Notes under the pieces: model-generated
Seen by the model: the letters and a program-made list of their open reading frames with translations, nothing else
Database searches by the model: none
Told to the model about the DNA's origin: nothing
Translations under genes and position numbers: made by a program
Part shown: piece after piece, positions 59,601 through 64,000 of the stretch
How the letters are laid out: each line of letters begins with the position of its first letter
Numbering within the stretch: position 1 is the stretch's first letter
From: Owenia fusiformis
Lineage: Eukaryota; Annelida; Polychaeta; Sabellida; Oweniidae
DNA: 64,000 nt
Reading direction: 5' to 3'
Assembly (NCBI GenBank): GCA_903813345.2
Contig: CAIIXF020000002.1
Span: forward strand, 15,138,467 to 15,202,466

Positions 59601-62600
59601 GCCTTTATGACAACACAATGCCCAGTTGCAGACATATTAATACAGAGATAACAATAACAGCTCAATAACTAGCCTGCTTCTATCAGTATAACAGCATTCT
59701 GATTTATCAGAGTCCCTCTTTACCTAACGCTTTTGAGAGACTCTGATATATCGTGAGGCAGAACATGTTCCTAGCCAGTGCATTCTCCAAGTAAATCAGT
59801 GTATATGGAGGAATAAATTAGTGCCTAAGAATGCACCATTCTGTTTTCCCCTTTGTAATCTTTAATTCAATGAATTCATTATGTGGAAAACTTTATTTAT
59901 CTTGATGGTTCTTGTTTTTATATTGAAAATTAATAACCTGTATGATAATGTTGACATACTTCTTTTTTCTTATTATTTTCAAATTTAGAATTTTAAACAA
60001 GAATTATCATGCAAATGTCAACACTTGGATTATTTGGGAGGGAATTGTGTTTGGTCACACTCATTAGGCTTTGTCTGATTATGTAATCATGCAACTGCAG
60101 GTAATGCCTTCCCATAATACTCATGGTCAATAGAACTCTGTAAATAATTTGATTGGTCCGTACATTTTAGGGTTAAAGGAAACATTTATTACAGTCAGTA
60201 TCCCACAGTCTGAACTATTCCAAAAGGATAGTAAAGGCTGTGGATCCCACAATGGTATAACAGCTATCTTGCACTATATATTGAGAGACAATGTAGACAA
60301 GTGCCTACCCTTTTCAATAATTTGATTTTCCTTCATTAAAATATGGCTATAGTCACAGATAATTGAAAAACTTGAGACAGGAAAACCCCCAGAATAAGTA
60401 TCAATTTTACCATATCTTATCAGAATCATTCTTCCATGAAAGCAAATGACACCTACTTAAATAGAAACTAAAAATGTATTTGTTCTATGCAGAGGGCAGT
60501 TATCACTCTTAATTTCTAGACCTAAGGGTAAATGTAGCTCCATGTATTGGAATTGCCAGCTTCATTGGTTTCATTTTAACTTCAACATACCACTAAAGAG
60601 ACACTGAAAATATTGAATATGTATCTGTTCAACTGGACCAATGACTATTTAATAAACCAATCAAGAGTGATAGCTTACAAATCGGGGTTCTATTTTATAA
60701 ATAAATAATCTTAAAGCATACCATTTTTTCAATTTTTTCATCTTGCACTTAATGTCTCAGTTTTAGAAGAGAACAATTTAGAATACCAAGAAATCTTGAC
60801 ATATTTTCAAACTATATTCCACTCACAGAATTATTATCTTAACTTAAAAAAGAATAAATAAATATGAAAAATGTGAATTGATTGATTTTCATATTGCATT
60901 TCTTCAGTTATAAGATATACCATGATGGATCAAGATGAAAGTCTTAGGCAAAATGGAATCATATCAGTTATTTATCACTATATAATGCTTCTTCATCATC
61001 AACTAGCAACAAATAATTAAAATCAATAATTCAGAGAGAAAATGAAACACAGTCACATACAGCTGGAAATTCTCCAGTAAGTGACAACAATAGCTGAATA
61101 TTCAATCATGATAATCTTCACAATGTATATCATTTATAATATTCCAAATGGTGCGGGTGGTTTTCACACCTTTTCATTTTTAACACTGTAAATAAAAAGT
61201 CATTATAAAAGAAATTATAGGTGCTTTGAATTCACTATTAACCATTATAATGAACTGGTCAAGTGCTTGTACTAAACCAGTCAACTATTACAAGCTCAAT
61301 TTAGGGAGTATAAAATGCTTAACATTGTTGACCAAGTCTAAAGTACAAAGACCCAGTTTAGAATATATAATACCTGATTTAGCCCCCCCCCCCAAATAGT
61401 CTGACCTCTTATTCTCTCTGTAACAGACAGGTTCAGAAAAAAGAGAAAGGTAAGTGATGGAATCTATGTAGTATCTGATTTAGAATATAAGAGTAAAATG
61501 GTGGTTGAGACAAACACATTGTGTGGGGAAGAGCATTGAATACCTGGACTATACAAAGTTACACCTGTTCTTTTGCTTTCAAGAGACTAGGATTAAAAAA
61601 TAAATTCCTCACATTCTCGTAATTCAATTCAGTTGTGATTTCTTTACTTTATCTAGATTAATACCCAAAGGAAAAGAAAATGTCCCCCTGATTCGATTCA
61701 TTATCTTTAATTTGACTAATATTGAAAGATCAATGATAATCATCATCAAATTTCATGATGACAAGAGATATACATTTTTTGTTGGGGACTGTTTATTTAC
61801 CTCGACTGACTAAACTGGACTTTAACCTATTCTGGATAAGCTAAATATTTGGTTAGCCTGGTTTGTACAGCTTTATTTTATTTATCATGTACTTGAGAGA
61901 TTATCTATGTATGACTGTAGATGACACCAGTTAAACCCCATCAACCTTTCTATGATATTCAGTGTTTGAATATCATTTTTATTCTAATCGTTCAAAGGAG
62001 ATACAGAATTATTGGTTATTGAGAATCTGAGCATTTCTGATCTCCATTATCATGCTATTAAAACAGCAGATTCTTGCAGATTGTTCATCATCGAGTTTAA
62101 TCATAAATGTGAACCAGGTCTCCTCTGATGTAACACCAGTATCTAATTGCATGTATTGTTCACTCTTCTACCAAGGGTATCATTACAATAAACCAGACAA
62201 ATAGAACCCCACGATGACAATGACCTTATAGAAGAGGAATTTAGAAATAAAGAATGATAAAATAGAATTTTCATTCATTTTCATTATGCATGATAGGCAA
62301 CCCCTCATATATGCATGATGCAGCGCTCTCCCCACATTGAAGTGTCTAAGGCCTCATAACACAAAAATGCTTCTCGAATATTTCTATACACTCCTTAAAA
62401 ACATAAAATCCTTAATATAACTTTTATAGACTTATTTTATCATTACATGATTACATTAAAGTCACAACTACTCACTAAGACTAACTAAAAACTACTTCTA
62501 TATTTACAAATGTACAATGTACAAAATATATACATATGAACTCCAAATCACAATGCAAAGACTCCTCATGTAACTGAACCTAACAATATCTCATCCAGAT

Positions 62601-62787
62601 ATGCACAGTCAACTGAACCTAACAGAATGCCAAAAGAAAAATTTAAGATCCTAATATTCCACTTAAAATTCCAAAACCTAAAGTATTCTAAAAAAAATTA
62701 CAAAATTTGAAAACAAAATATTCCACAAAAAATTACAAAATTTGAAATGTGACCACAGCATTATGCACGACTGGCTATCAGATTTCA
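56639..62787. other. UBL3 intron 1 or upstream sequence, featureless
   Basis: Six kb of unique AT-rich sequence with no exon, RNA gene or transposon end that I could support. It may hold distal regulatory DNA or, less likely, an unrecognised short first exon. Confidence 0.45.
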
Positions 62788-64000
62788 TTTGTAGTTGGAG
62801 TAAGTTGTTAAAATACATTTGTAGTTGGAGTAAGTTGTTAAAATATATTTGGAGTTGGAGTAAGTTGTTAAAATATATTTGTAGTTGGAGTAAGTTGTTA
62901 AAATACATTTGTAGTTGGAGTAAGTTGTTAAAATATATTTGTAGTTGGAGTAAGTTGTTAAAATACATTTGTAGTTGGAGTAAGTTGTTAAAATATATTT
63001 GTAGTTGGAGTAAGTTGTTAAAATATATTTGTAGTTGGAGTAAGTTGTTAAAATACATTTGTAGTTGGAGTAAGTTGTTAAAATATATTTGTAGTTGGAG
63101 TAAGTTGTTAAAATATATTTGTAGTTGGAGTAAGTTGTTAAAATATATTTGTAGTTGGAGTAAGTTGTTAAAATACATTTGTTGTTGGAGTAAGTTGTTA
63201 AAATACATTTGTAGTTGGAGTAAGTTGTTAAAATATATTTGTAGTTGGAGTAAGTTGTTAAAATATATTTGTAGTTGGAGTAAGTTGTTAAAATACATTT
63301 GTTGTTGGAGTAAGTTGTTAAAATACATTTGTTGTTGGAGTAAGTTGTTAAAATACATTTGTTGTTGGAGTAAGTTGTTAAAATACATTTGTAGTTGGAG
63401 TAAGTTGTTAAAATACATTTGTTGTTGGAGTAAGTTGTTAAAATATATTTGTTGTTGGAGTAAGTTGTTAAAATATATTTGTTGTTGGAGTAAGTTGTTA
63501 AAATATATTTGTTGTTGGAGTAAGTTGTTAAAATACATTTGTTGTTGGAGTAAGTTGTTAAAATACATTTGTTGTTGGAGTAAGTTGTTAAAATATATTT
63601 GTAGTTGGAGTAAGTTGTTAAAATACATTTGTTGTTGGAGTACGTTGTTAAAATACATTTGTTGTTGGAGTAAGTTGTTAAAATATATTTGTTGTTGGAG
63701 TAAGTTGTTAAAATATATTTGTTGTTGGAGTAAGTTGTTAAAATACATTTGTTGTTGGAGTAAGTTGTTAAAATACATTTGTTGTTGGAGTAAGTTGTTA
63801 AAATACATTTGTTGTTGGAGTAAGTTGTTAAAATACATTTGTTGTTGGAGTAAGTTGTTAAAATATATTTGTAGTTGGAGTAAGTTGTTAAAATACATTT
63901 GTTGTTGGAGTAAGTTGTTAAAATATATTTGTTGTTGGAGTAAGTTGTTAAAATACATTTGTTGTTGGAGTAAGTTGTTAAAATACATTTGTAGTTGGAG
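62788..64000. repeat. 30-bp minisatellite, about 40 units, runs off the window
   Basis: GTAGTTGGAGTAAGTTGTTA plus AAATACATTT, with two biallelic positions (GTAG/GTTG and ACATTT/ATATTT). Period divisible by three, so a long - strand frame stays open. Confidence 0.95.

Noticed and set aside
56985-59665. Short frames of 60-107 codons in the UBL3 intron
   Set aside because: No splice context, domain or codon pattern. Expected by chance in 6 kb of AT-rich DNA.
62678-63988. 436-codon - strand frame rich in YFNNLLQQQ
   Set aside because: Translation of a 30-bp array (10 codons per unit). Intron-like or intergenic context, no promoter or conserved domain.

Overview
This is an AT-rich, intron- and repeat-laden animal nuclear sequence, most likely from a marine invertebrate. 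I cannot name the taxon. The evidence is spliced exons with GT/AG borders of two conserved animal genes, cut-and-paste transposons with intact target-site duplications, and about a dozen minisatellite arrays. Nothing is bacterial: no operons and no CRISPR.

Two host genes lie tail to tail. On the + strand is EXOSC9 (RNA exosome subunit Rrp45/PM-Scl-75), with 13 coding exons from 13737 to 29498 encoding 443 aa by the shortest splice path. On the - strand is UBL3 (prenylated membrane-anchored ubiquitin-fold protein), with four coding exons from 49057 down to 37089. Its short N-terminal exon was not found in the window. Most open frames here are read-through of tandem repeats or terminal inverted repeats, not genes.

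Layout. 1-9850: a 69-bp minisatellite, an element with a GGAC-rich 3' end, a 3.65-kb Transib-like foldback element (TSD ACCAT) and an 875-bp mariner-type foldback element. 9850-13736: nested repeats and the EXOSC9 promoter region. 13737-29498: EXOSC9. 29500-37088: intergenic region with several minisatellites and probably the UBL3 3' UTR. 37089-64000: UBL3 exons and introns, holding further GGAC-type elements, a 49-bp minisatellite, a 4.28-kb mini-Polinton/Maverick (51459-55739), a 711-bp MITE and a 30-bp array that runs off the window end.

The most unusual biology is in EXOSC9. The 5' splice site of intron 7 has been amplified into a 55-bp tandem array of exon end plus GTAAGT, and a hAT element sits exactly on one donor so that its 8-bp target duplication is itself a donor. 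The 5' splice site of intron 11 lies in an in-frame 78-bp array giving seven equivalent donors spaced 26 codons apart. The second highlight is the mini-Polinton. It has the family's 5'-AG termini, 6-bp TSD (TCTATT) and long TIRs, but only two genes are visible: a zinc-finger-fused packaging-type ATPase and a small basic protein.
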